A stretch of DNA of 64,000 nucleotides from Deuterostichococcus epilithicus. Taxonomy: Eukaryota; Chlorophyta; Trebouxiophyceae; Prasiolales; Stichococcaceae. How positions within the stretch are numbered: position 1 is the first letter of the stretch; each line of letters opens with the position of its first letter. The notes under the pieces are model-generated. The model saw only the letters and a program-made list of their open reading frames with translations. It was not told where the DNA came from and made no database searches. Location of the stretch: positions 4,278,001-4,342,000 of the forward strand of contig JAVTLE010000014.1 of assembly GCA_033439295.1 (NCBI GenBank), read 5' to 3'. The position numbers and the translations under genes were made by a program. Shown piece after piece: positions 45,301 through 54,109 of this stretch.

Positions 45301-46428
45301 CCGCCGCCGTGCCGGAGCACAAGGAGATGTCGCCGTCTGGGTCGCCCGGCCGGTGAGCGTCTGGTGCTCTGGTCCTTGGATCGGGTGTCAGAGTACAATT
45401 GCCAGCGTAGGCCATCCTTCCGATTCAGGAGCTGCAACCCCTGCGTGCCGAGGTGGCAGGCGGACTCTGTGGCACTGATGTAGATAAGGTTTACCATTGA
45501 ACCTCCAAGACCTCATGTCCGGGAGTAGTGTTGCTGACATGTCGCTGTGGCAACGACAGGCTGCCGCTGCCGAAGAGCCCCTTTGCAGAAGGTGGCCCAG
45601 AGGACGAGGGTGTGGCGAACTCCTTCTTTGGCAAAGTGACGCCATACACGCCAGGCCAGTCAGGTGCGCACCACGAGAAATACAAGAGACCTCCCATCTT
45701 CAATGTGGGCCGCCGAAGATCAGCTGCCGCCGGCCCGTACAGTCTTGCCACCCGTCCTGCTGGCGCCAGGGTCATCCTTGCTATGCCAGGCGATAGTCCG
45801 GTTCGTTGTACCAAAAAACGCCTCACGAAGCGCCAGTGATAGCCTGGACGTGGACAATATTGCGTTCGTACCAACCTGGACATGCTGTGAGGCGCAGGCT
45901 TGGCGCTGCGGCGCGTCGCCAGCCTCGGTACAGGCCCGCTCTCGTGCGAGCCGTCTTCCACATCAGGTTTGCTCACAGCTCGCACCTTTGCACCGATATA
46001 CCAGCCGGGTTGAAGCACAACAGAATGTATAGTATCTGCATTCTGCATGTCGGCTGGCATGCCTGCATGTAGCCCTGCTCCTGGTCCAGGGCATGCTACG
46101 TTGCACCGTTAAGCATGAGTGAGTGCCTTGAAGGGAGAGAGTCCTCCTGATATCTGTGCAGAGCATAATCCTGCAGCCGGTGATTTGAGTCCAGCAACTC
46201 CTGGCACCGTAGCTCTCAAGTGGCGGAGATCCCAGGTGGCACGCTGACACTGCCATTCGTGCGCAGCTGGCGGAGCCAGCAAGTCCGGCAGCCGGGCAAC
46301 GAGCCGGGCGGCATCACTGCGGGCGGTGGCGGAAGCGGAGGAAGCAGCAGATCGCGAGCTGGACCACTTGATGCACGGCTTGACCGACTGGAGCCGCGCC
46401 GAGCGCGGCGGACTACTTCGCCGCTGAC
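30382..46428 (+). CDS. Receptor-like TKL kinase with Cys-rich QxW (ricin-B-like) ectodomain and NPY-motif tail
   Basis: About 35 exons. The start at 30382 gives 'MARVAEWAIPVAVSLLLLVH', a signal anchor or signal peptide. The ectodomain (30882-35000) is Cys-rich with repeated QxW signatures. A helix at about 35202-35275 (VVAAVAITLAALAAFVV, then RRRRRR) crosses the membrane. The kinase domain follows (36068-38170): 'GTGSYGK|VYKAL', 'DVAVKVL', 'FEKEIGILKS', 'VVHSDLKSLNILL', 'IGDVGVARF', 'YASPEMLLG', 'SDIFSFGVVLWEIV'. The tail (38200-46428) is long and Ser/Pro/Ala-rich, with a repeated NPYAxFL motif, and ends in an exon reading 'ASKSGSRATSRAASLRAVAE...GLLRR' to a stop at 46428. Inferred role: perception of an extracellular glycan or other ligand and phosphorylation of cytoplasmic targets. 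Several ambiguous bases (N) fall in exons. The gene could be over-joined at its 5' or 3' end, but ectodomain-TM-kinase continuity is strong. Confidence 0.8.
30882..33567 (+). other. QxW / ricin-B-like extracellular repeats
   Basis: Successive exons carry the hallmark of beta-trefoil ricin-B lectins, a Q-x-W close to a Cys and a small hydrophobic strand: 'DDQAWLWDAATLHIR...NSCLTM' (about 31000-31070), 'SPYQQWRQ' (31408-31431), 'PDQQWRCAANDYCLA' (31633-31677), 'TTYQQWNSSRAQ' (32650-32685) and 'TPTQLWTANYIMPQGEI' (33500-33550). Cys residues are frequent and N-glycosylation sequons (NAT, NAS, NSS, NDS) are present. Whether it folds as one or more trefoils, and binds sugar, cannot be told from sequence alone. 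Confidence 0.6.
33885..33966 (+). repeat. Duplicated splice acceptor and exon start
   Basis: CCCTTCCCTTTCCTCGCTGC and the following AGGTGGTGCTGACT (33885-33918) are repeated at 33925-33965 as CTTCCCTTTGCTTGCTGC then AGGTGGTGGTGCAGCTGAC. Each copy has its own polypyrimidine tract and CAG. The second acceptor (exon from 33949, 'VVVQLTVRLQGTDLLAFDAA') gives the coherent protein. Using the first would insert 14 residues (VVLTPEPSSLCLLQ) in frame. Confidence 0.75.
36068..38170 (+). other. TKL-type protein kinase domain, non-RD
   Basis: Exons 36068-36154, 36382-36591, 36839-36966, 37172-37277, 37466-37542, 37701-37839 and 38109 onward encode all subdomains: glycine loop, VAVK lysine, alpha-C Glu in 'FEKEI', gatekeeper region 'LLLEYCEGGDL', catalytic 'HSDLKSLN', metal-binding 'GDVG', 'ASPE' and the closing 'PAERPGAREIFERMR'. 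HRD is replaced by HSD (non-RD) and DFG by DVG, while the catalytic Asp, Asn and Lys are retained, so activity is plausible. The intron after 'GSYGK' appears to use a GC donor (36155). Confidence 0.88.
42058..42145 (+). repeat. CAG/CGG trinucleotide-rich coding repeat (polyGln/Arg)
   Basis: A run of CAG with interspersed CGG codons in the tail exon of the kinase gene encodes QQQQQQQ and RQQRQRQQQQ-like sequence. The frame is set by the flanking motif-bearing exon (41943-43611), so it is coding. Confidence 0.8.
43225..43320 (+). repeat. 12-bp Ser-Arg-Gly-Ser-Val coding repeat
   Basis: Units of about 12 bases (TCAGTGTCCCGTGGAT and variants) encode 'SVSPGSVSRGSVSRGSVSRG' and more in the kinase tail. 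Regular SxSRG spacing offers many basophilic phosphorylation sites. Confidence 0.75.
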
Positions 46429-47813
46429 CGCATCCGAACACTTGCCGCACAAAGAGGCGCAACGCCCCGCAGCGCGGTTGACCGTCGCGGCAGGGTCGGA
46501 GGCGGCCAAGGCGGCAGAGCAGCGCTGGACACGGCGCCCCGGCGTCTAAGGCCCTGCCGGGGCGCTCCGCGCCGGCAGACGGCTGCCGGCGGGCTGCCCC
46601 ACAAGCTAATGGAGACCACGGAGGTCGCGGACAGGTTCTCTGCGAGCTGCGGTCCGCCTGAAGCGGCACTGCTACAGATTCGCAGCAGCAGCACAGGTCG
46701 GTCGAGAGCTAGTACTACGGATAGGATGTCATAATTGGGCGCCGTTACCCTAGCAATACTCAGAGAGGCGCACACTCCAGGGCCGGAGGATTTGACATTT
46801 GATTGCTGACAATGACGGTGCAGCTGCGCACGCGCATGCTCGCGTCGCCCTGCTCAGCGCTCCCCTCGAGTTCCTGCGCATCAATTTGATTCCATGCCGG
46901 CGCTTGCATGCGTGCCCGTGAATTTCTTCCTTTTGCTGGTTTTGCATTAGTCGAACCGCGTGCTGGCTCAAAGTCTTGACACTTTGGCTTTTCGCGATGC
47001 ATTCAAGTGTTGGTGGATAAGAGATATTCCCTTTCGAAGTGGTAGAGAGACCACAGCAGTCACGTGCGCGGCTGCCGTTGGCTTCTGTATGTTGAATTTG
47101 ATGACAATCCTTGAGTCTGTGTTGCTTTTTCTTCCCGAATGCAAATCAGCGCAATTCCAAGGAATTCATTCGACTCAGATCTACCGCCTCCCTGCTGTGC
47201 TTGGCGTCCGTTTCATCTGCACTCCCCAGCTGCATGGTGCAAGCAGTCGATTCGGTGAGCTTTGCCCGGTCGTCTTGGGTCTTGTACACAAACATGCTGA
47301 CTTCCATTTGCTGTTGTACAAGTTGCAAAAACACCCCACAGCTGGAGAGAACAACAGAACATGTATGCGTGTCGTACAGAGTATCGTAGGTTTGACAAGG
47401 GTCAAGGTGTCTTGAAAGGGCATCTATCCAACGGCATATTCGAAATCTCCAAGGCTACACTACAAGCTTGGACTTGCAGCCGGCACCCCTGCTGTCTCAC
47501 CTTCACTACCCTCGCTTTCGCCAGCACGGTGAGCTTCCCCTCCGCCTCGACACATGCGACACCCATCTTGCACTGGCATGGCAGTGGTCGTGCACTAGAT
47601 GAAGCCAGATCTGTAGTGCCGTAGGAAACTGCTGGTGTGGTTGTATGCATGCTGCCTGCTGAGCTGCAGCCTTGCGGGTTGACCTGATCAGGCAACAATC
47701 TGCGCAAACATTTGTGCATGCAGCGTTTATTGGCTATTTCTCGTGCTGTGCCTCTGTGTCCGCCAAATAATCAACTGACGGCGTCGACTTCTCTACATGC
47801 AGATTAGTCTGAA
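46429..47813. other. Intergenic, no gene seen
   Basis: AT content rises, coding bias is absent, and no domain is recognised on either strand. It should hold the 3' UTR of the kinase gene and the promoter of the secreted-protein gene. Confidence 0.55.
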
Positions 47814-49576
47814 ATGAAGACGCAGATCCTCTCCGCCTTCGGCCTCGTTTTTTTGGGTGAGTGCGATGTGGACAAGCTTTGGTTTTACTTGTCATCTCGA
47901 TCCGTGCTTCTGTACGGTACCCCCACCCAGGACGCATCTTGATGCGCCGCGCGGGTCTGGCCGTGGAACAACGAATGCTGCTGATCCAGATCGACCCGCC
48001 TGCACAGGCCTGAGCCTGCAGGCCAACGCCGCGAACAGTGCGAGCACAACTCACCTGCATGCACAGCCTTGGTTGCAGCTGTGTTGGCAATATGACTCCA
48101 GCTCTCACTCTCGCTTACTTTGACCCGAGGCCCAGCTCTTGTGAACGGAAGCATCTCGACCAGTGTTGACATACGTGTCGTTGCGTCAACTTCATCACAG
48201 CCGACATCCTGTGGGGACGCCCATCTCGGGTGCGTTCCACTCGCTTGCTATATGTCGCTGACCCACCTGCAGCGTCGTCAGCAAAAGTAGCGGCATCGCA
48301 TCGAGCATTGCCGTCTCAGCTTGGTGGTGCCGGCTGTAGCCCGCAATTGGTGCTTGCTATGATGGGTTACCAGCAGGCGATTTATGTGGGTGTTCACCTC
48401 TGGGGAGCGAAGCCCAGCAATGGCTGTGCATGCTGTAGCAGTCTGTACATGTCTGCTGAGTCTGGCACAGGCAGCACGATCACGCCGCTGACAACAATGC
48501 GTTTCTTCTGCTGCCGCACTCATCATAATGTTGCACGACAGTTATGCAAATGCTGACAATCACGGTGTCTGCAATTCGCGCAGGTGTGCCTGCCGCCCGG
48601 CAACCCCAATGCGCCCATCGCACCACAGCAGTGCGTGGGCGGCGCATGCACCCCTGCTGGCCCGACCGAGGTGAGCAGCGCTCAATCGCATGTGCATGTG
48701 CATATGCCGCCCAGCTAATGACGGATAATGCCGGCAGTTTGTGGGGCGCACAAATAGCTGATGCGCCAGAACACTTTGATCCAGTGGTTCAGACACTTTG
48801 CTTCCTTTGCAGACATGCTCCCTGAGCCACAACACAGTGTTCAAGACGTACACCGTGAGCCCCGGCGACACCTGGACGAGTGAGTCCATCACTGACTCAC
48901 TGACGGTCACATGATCAGGACCAGTGCAAGAGCTGCTGCAGCTGAGTCGAGAAACTTACCGAAATGCCGCCGCAGCGATCTGCGCTTAGTTGCTTGCTTG
49001 CTGCCACGTAGGTAACATGCCTGCCGCCATGTCATCAGTGCTGCCTGCCTGCCGTCAAGTCACTGCATGATGCCAAGCGCTGTACACATGTAGTGTCAGC
49101 GGAACCGCCCTGCAAAACTCGCAGCCAGCTGCTTGACCGTCTACCCTGCTGGTGATGCTGCGCAGTCACTTACCAGCACAGCACGCATGATGCCAAGCTG
49201 GCTACTGCTGGAAAATGCGGCCCCGCGGTGGCGGGCGCCGAGGGCATCGTCGCTCCTGTCGGCAAGGTGAGGCTTGGAAGCCATGCTGCCCTAGACCGAA
49301 AAGTATTCCCGTCATGAACCACACCATTCATACGTGTGCTAATCGGCTAAGCGCCTGCTCATGATACAAAAGCTTACCGCGCATTTGCGGCAGAACCCTT
49401 GCCCGCCTGACCACTCGGTGCTGCTGCACTGGCACGACAGGGTGACGGCGGCGGCGCGGGCAAGACGCCGACTCGCAACCCCGACAGCTTCACCTACACC
49501 TGGAAAGTTCCCGCTGGGAAGTACTATGTCTACGATTCGCAGTCGCAGCCGGACGGCAAAAAGAACTGGTGCGCAC
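47814..49576 (+). CDS. Small secreted Cys-containing protein; 3' end unresolved
   Basis: Exon 1 (47814-47856) ends in a GTGAGT donor and joins across a CACAG acceptor near 47996 to complete a signal peptide 'MKTQILSAFGLVFLGLSLQA' followed by NAANS. Later exons read 'CLPPGNPNAPIAPQQCVGGA' and 'CTPAGPTE' (about 48585-48670), 'TCSLSHNTVFKTYTVSPGDT' (about 48813-48880), 'VTYQHSTHDAKLATAGKCGP' (about 49167-49267) and 'NPDSFTYTWKVPAGKYYVYD' with 'SQSQPDGKKNW' (about 49442-49573), each with GT-AG borders. YTVSPGDTW resembles the opening of a LysM repeat but the rest does not follow it. A possible last exon at about 50530-50844 reads as an Ala/Pro-rich, acidic-start tail. No family assigned; extracellular location likely. 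Confidence 0.5.
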
Positions 49577-51417
49577 TACCGCGCTGTACACTGTTGCACA
49601 GCGTTTGTTGATAGCGGTCTGGAACGTCAAAGGCTCCAGCTGGGAGGGTATCGAGTGTTATGCTGTTCTTGTTTGAAAACAGCCCTCATTGCCATCAGCA
49701 GACAACCATATGACATGCACGTCTGCAACCTGTGCCCACGCACAACGCATGATGGTACACAGCAAAGCCCTGCGCCCTGCGCCATCTCAATCTCCTTCAT
49801 TGTTTGCGCAGTGACGACTGGAACCTGTACATTCCTGTCGTTGTCCAGTAATCCTGAAGGAATCCTGGGCCAGCTTTTCCCTTACGAAGGCTTGGTCGAC
49901 AGCATAGATAGTTGTGCCTGCATGTTGCTTGTTGCCTGGCAGTGCATTGATCACGGTAGTCATGAACACGTTTTGCAGCAAGACACTTCAGCCATATGCA
50001 GTGGTGACAGGAATTTGCTACAGCTCCATTGGATGATATAACGGGACTATTTCTGCATTTCGAAACCAAGCAATGTCGCGGCCAACTGCAACCAGTTGCC
50101 GACAGCAGGTGCCCACAAGTCCAAATGCTGTGTCTAGCGCGCCCATTTGCTTATGTGCTTTATGTGCTAGCACTGCTTTCACCTTACGTACACACTTCAC
50201 TCCATCAACGTCAGCTCACACTGACAACGACTGCCATCTTCCGCCGTTTTTACTGTGTTTGGCCTCAGCGTGGGCGCTGTAATGCCTTCAATCTACCACA
50301 CCGTCTTTCCTCTCTGCTTCCAAATCGGCATTGTGTCGCCGCTGCAGCACATCCTGAGGCGTCCAGATGAACAGTGGACCCTTCCCTGAAAGCCACAAAT
50401 GCTACTCTCAGCAGGAATCTCCGATGGCTGTGTGGAAGCGCAAATGTCACGGCAATTGACTTCTTGCATGCACGAACCTCGTGCTACTCTCCAAGATGGC
50501 AGTGACGATGGGATCACTGACCTGCATCACCGCCTGCCGGTGCTGCAGCAGTAGGCGCTTGCGCCGCCGCTGCCGATGACGACTCGGCTCCTGGCTCTGA
50601 GCTGCGGCCGGCTGCATCTGCGCCGCCGGCCGCCGATGCGCCGCCCTCTGCGGGCGCCGTTGCTGCTGCTATCGGCGACTGCGCCTCGGGGCTGTCGCTC
50701 CACCGGCCGCGGTCATTGCCCCGGCCCGCCTCCGGATCGGCGGCGCCGAAAAAGCCCAGAAACGCCGCCAGGCGCGCACGGAGGGGGGCCTGTGACGCAG
50801 CCTCATGCAGCTGTCACGAGAGAGGGGAAACTGTGAAGGCATGCGCATGATGACACTCCGCAGCCTCAGTCTGTGCGGTGCGGGGTGTGGCGGTGTAACG
50901 GTGTGCTTGCGGCGCGTTGGCGCCGCGGCCCACTGTCGCCGGAGGAAGCCAGACAGGCGAGCTGCGCTGCGCCGCAGCATGGCCGTGCAGGAGGTGAAAA
51001 CTTAAATCCTGAACGGACCTGGGCGCTGGGCTGCAGTCCTGCACCCTCCTCCAGGAACACCTGCTGTGCCGCGGCGTGCGTCGCCGCTGCGCTGTACCAC
51101 CGCCGGCGCCTGCAGCAGCACTGGTTGAGGCGTCAGCAGCCTGCAGCTTCTACAAGCAGCCTGTGACTTTTACAGAGTTTCACCGCATCTGAACCTCTTA
51201 TATTCGTGCAACGTGTGCGCACTTGAGCTGAGCGGGCGATGCCGCCGGCAGCGCCACCGACGCCGGCAGGAGCGAGGAAGCAGGAAGTTGCACATGCGCC
51301 GAGCGCAGCAGCTGCGCCAGTCCCGCCACTGCGGTCGGCGGCACCCGGACCCCATGCGCCGTAACATGCCTGGATGAAGGCGCACTGTTAGAGCGGCAAT
51401 ATGGAACAGCAATGGCA
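49577..51417. other. Mostly unassigned
   Basis: Apart from a possible C-terminal exon of the upstream secreted protein at 50530-50844 ('ADDDSAPGSELRPAASAPPA' after an acceptor), no coding segment is supported. The right end should hold the 3' UTR of the minus-strand At4g00755-like gene. Confidence 0.4.
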
Positions 51418-53250
51418 TCATGAGGTCATAGGGAGACAGCCGACCCCCTGCCCCTCGCCTGTCCCCTTGTGGCGGTGAGCTGGCGAGGAGCTTGGCGCAC
51501 ACGCCAAGCTGATGCTGAGCGGCATCACGAGCAGTGCGTCGCGCATCGGCCCAGTTTGTCTTCTGTGTTCAGGCGCCTCGGCTGCGAGGCGCTTCCAGCG
51601 GCTGCAAAAAGCAGGGCCATTGCGCTGCATGCGGCCGCGGTGCGCGGCTGCTGACTGCCGCCTGATTTTGAGAATTGAGATTGAAAAAAAAAAAAAAACC
51701 TGATGGCGACGTAGTATTGCAGGTCCTCCATCTGCCGCTGTCGTCGTCCGCTCATCAGAACCCGCAGGTAGCCGCCCACCTGGAGGGCGCAGCGCAGGCG
51801 GGCCGGTCACTCTCCCGCGCTACAGGCGATCCCTGTCAGCACGCTTTCACGGCGCAGACTGTCCATGCGCACGCCCGGCAGCCAGCCCAGCATTGCTGTT
51901 GGGCACGGTCCGCAGGCTGAGCCATTGCCAGCATGGAGCGTACAACCCCCAACCCTAGGAAGGCACGTGCCGCACGGCAGCTGCATCAAGCAGCCGGCCT
52001 CGCACGCACCGGCGCGGTGGGCGGCACGTGGAAGGTCTGCGGCCAGTCTGCTGCGGCGACATCGTGGCGGGGCCCTGCCGGGTGCATCGCCTGCAGGCTG
52101 GGGCCAACCTCGAAACTGACCTGCAGCGGCGGGTAGACCGGCTCCCTGCGGCAATGAGGCAGCCGCACTTGTTTTTATTATATATTGTTACTGCATCCGT
52201 GGCAACTGCTGCTGCGGATCGTGCATCCGCCTCGGCGTGCTTTGGATCAGCGGCGCCCCGCAGGAGCGGGGTGCTTCCTTGACGAGCCACCCGACCCGGC
52301 AGCCGGTTGCAACCCACCCGAACTGGTAGCGCGCACGGTAGACGGCGACCGTGATTGCCCGCAGCGCGCACAGCGGGTCGGCCAGCCGGAAGGTCAGCCA
52401 GTCCACACCCGCCGCACCCGAACGCCCTGTGCTGCTCCAAAATGTGTCGTCGTCGTCCACAGCGTTTGCTGCAGGGCAAGGAGTCGGTGTGATTTCATCT
52501 GATGCGACGTTCCATGTGATGCCACGGCGCCTGATGGAGAGTGGCAGTGTGTTGCGGCACACGGCCACCGGCCGTCGGTGGTTTTTCAGATGCCAGTCCC
52601 CTCGTCCGCGGCGTCTCTGGCAAAGAGCCGATTTCAGGGTTTTGATGCCACAGCATACCTTGAAGTTGTCTCCCGGCAGTGGCATGTGAGCACAATGCGC
52701 AGCAGTGGAGTGGCACGCTGAGGAGATGGTTTGCAGTAGTGAACCGTGTTGGTCGGAGATGTGCACCATGACTGCATTCACACCGCACGTGGTGTTAATG
52801 CATCATGCATCCGTGTGGCAACTGCATATCCTTTTGCCGACACATGGCTATCACGTTGCAGTGGGATCCCCGCACCCACAGACTGATTCTCCGCATCGGT
52901 GGAACTGGCGGCCACGCCGGCCGCCACCAGCTGCTCGGCTCGCACCGCATCCGCCGCCGCGTTGGCGGCTGCCGCGTGCTGCCCAAACTCCAGCGCATGC
53001 CCGTCGTCCGTCTCGTCACAGAAGTCAAAGCCCCTGCGGAAGCGGGCCAATGCTCGACTGAGTCTGGGCAGGAGCACCGTGCAAGGCTGACCGTGTTCCA
53101 CATCTTTCAGGTGGCGACGAGAGAACAGAGAAGGGCGAAGGATGACGAAAGGACAGGAGGCTGGGGCGCTGTATGGCCATGCACAGGTGTTGCAACCTGC
53201 ATTTGCAAGGCGCATGTGCCGTTTAACACGACGGAACATCATAAGCATGA
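51418..53250 (-). CDS. Plant At4g00755-like (F-box family) C-terminal domain protein
   Basis: Minus-strand exons join in phase. About 53190-52876: 'LPRLSRALARFRRGFDFCDE...LVAAGVAASSTDAENQSV'. 52468-52318: 'NAVDDDDTFWSSTGRSGAAG', 'WLTFRLADPLCALRAITVAV', 'YRARYQFG'. 52145-52010: 'EPVYPPLQVSFEVGPSLQAM...WPQTFHVPPTAP'. 51779-51700: 'VGGYLRVLMSGRRQRQMEDL', 'QYYVAI'. A probable last exon is 51620-51418. The order ASSTD / FWSSxG / L.(Y/F)RL..LC / YQFG.PVYP..V.F..G / GG.L.(I/V)...GR.Q.Q..D..YY matches the domain downstream of the F-box in plant At4g00755-type proteins, a jelly-roll-like module of unknown ligand. I could not find an F-box; a possible 5' exon at about 53320-53275 reads 'MDVFRMQIRAVLRS'. 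If the F-box is present it must lie at 53250-54100. Confidence 0.65.
51684..51698 (-). repeat. T15 tract directly after a splice donor
   Basis: On the gene's (minus) strand the exon ends ...GCCATCAG at 51700 and the intron starts GT followed by an uninterrupted T run. The homopolymer therefore occupies donor positions +2 onward, an unusual donor context. Confidence 0.8.
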
Positions 53251-54109
53251 GTCGAACCGGCGAGCAGTGCGCACCTCGAGCGCAGTACCGCCCGTATCTG
53301 CATGCGGAACACGTCCATGGCGACGTTGGGCCGCTCGTGCTGTGGCCTCCAGGCTACCAACGCCATTCAGCGGGCGTGCGTCCTTGTATATTTCCTGTTA
53401 CTTACAAATGATGTGTAAGTTCGGCTTGCTTTCGCATGCTTCACAGTCCAGCACTGTCCATGACCTTGCGAGTGCGCATGAAGTTGCACAACTGGGCCCG
53501 ACTTGGCTATCACTTGTTGGCTCCAGACGAACATGCACGTGGAAATCGATTGTGCAGTGTGCAAGATCAATTCGCACGCAGCGCAGTGACCGTGCAGGGA
53601 TGGGCAAGAGCTGGCTGAGCTGGCAGACTGCCAAACTTTGGCTTTCTAATAGCACCTGGTCGATGCCGGAGCCCCTTGAAAGCTGAAGCAGGCTGCACTT
53701 TCGCTGTGCTCCAACTTCCAACGCTGGCGCGCAGGTTATCGTCAGCGTTCCGGAAGGTCCAATCTGTGTTGAAGGCTCGCTACCCGGTTGTCGTATAGGG
53801 CTCGAGCTCGCTCGCCGCTGCCGGATCTCGAGGACTTCCACAACTCGATTTGGCGGTGTGGCAGACGTTTTGGGCACATTGGTGCTCAGTCGAGGATTCC
53901 AGGTTCCAATCAAAACCAGGTCTCCAATTTTACATACGAGTATTGAATGCGCCCGGGATGGTGCTGCCCGTGTGGTTGGCCCTGAAGCACAAACGCAGCA
54001 CGATGCCGAGCTGCCGCCCTATGCAGCACATGGGTTCACTGCCCACGCTGCGGCTGGCATCAGAAGTCTACAAGCCAGGTCTGCCAGCAGTGCCATACGG
54101 CGCCGCGGT

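Noticed and set aside
48840-48885. LysM domain call on 'YTVSPGDTW'
   Set aside because: Only the opening of the motif is present; the helices and closing 'LxVGQxLxIP' segment are not seen, so no LysM feature was annotated.
51525-51779. Read-through of the T15 tract as a poly-Phe protein segment
   Set aside because: The CAG|GT donor at 51700 and an in-phase downstream acceptor near 51620 give a more family-like protein; kept only as a finding.
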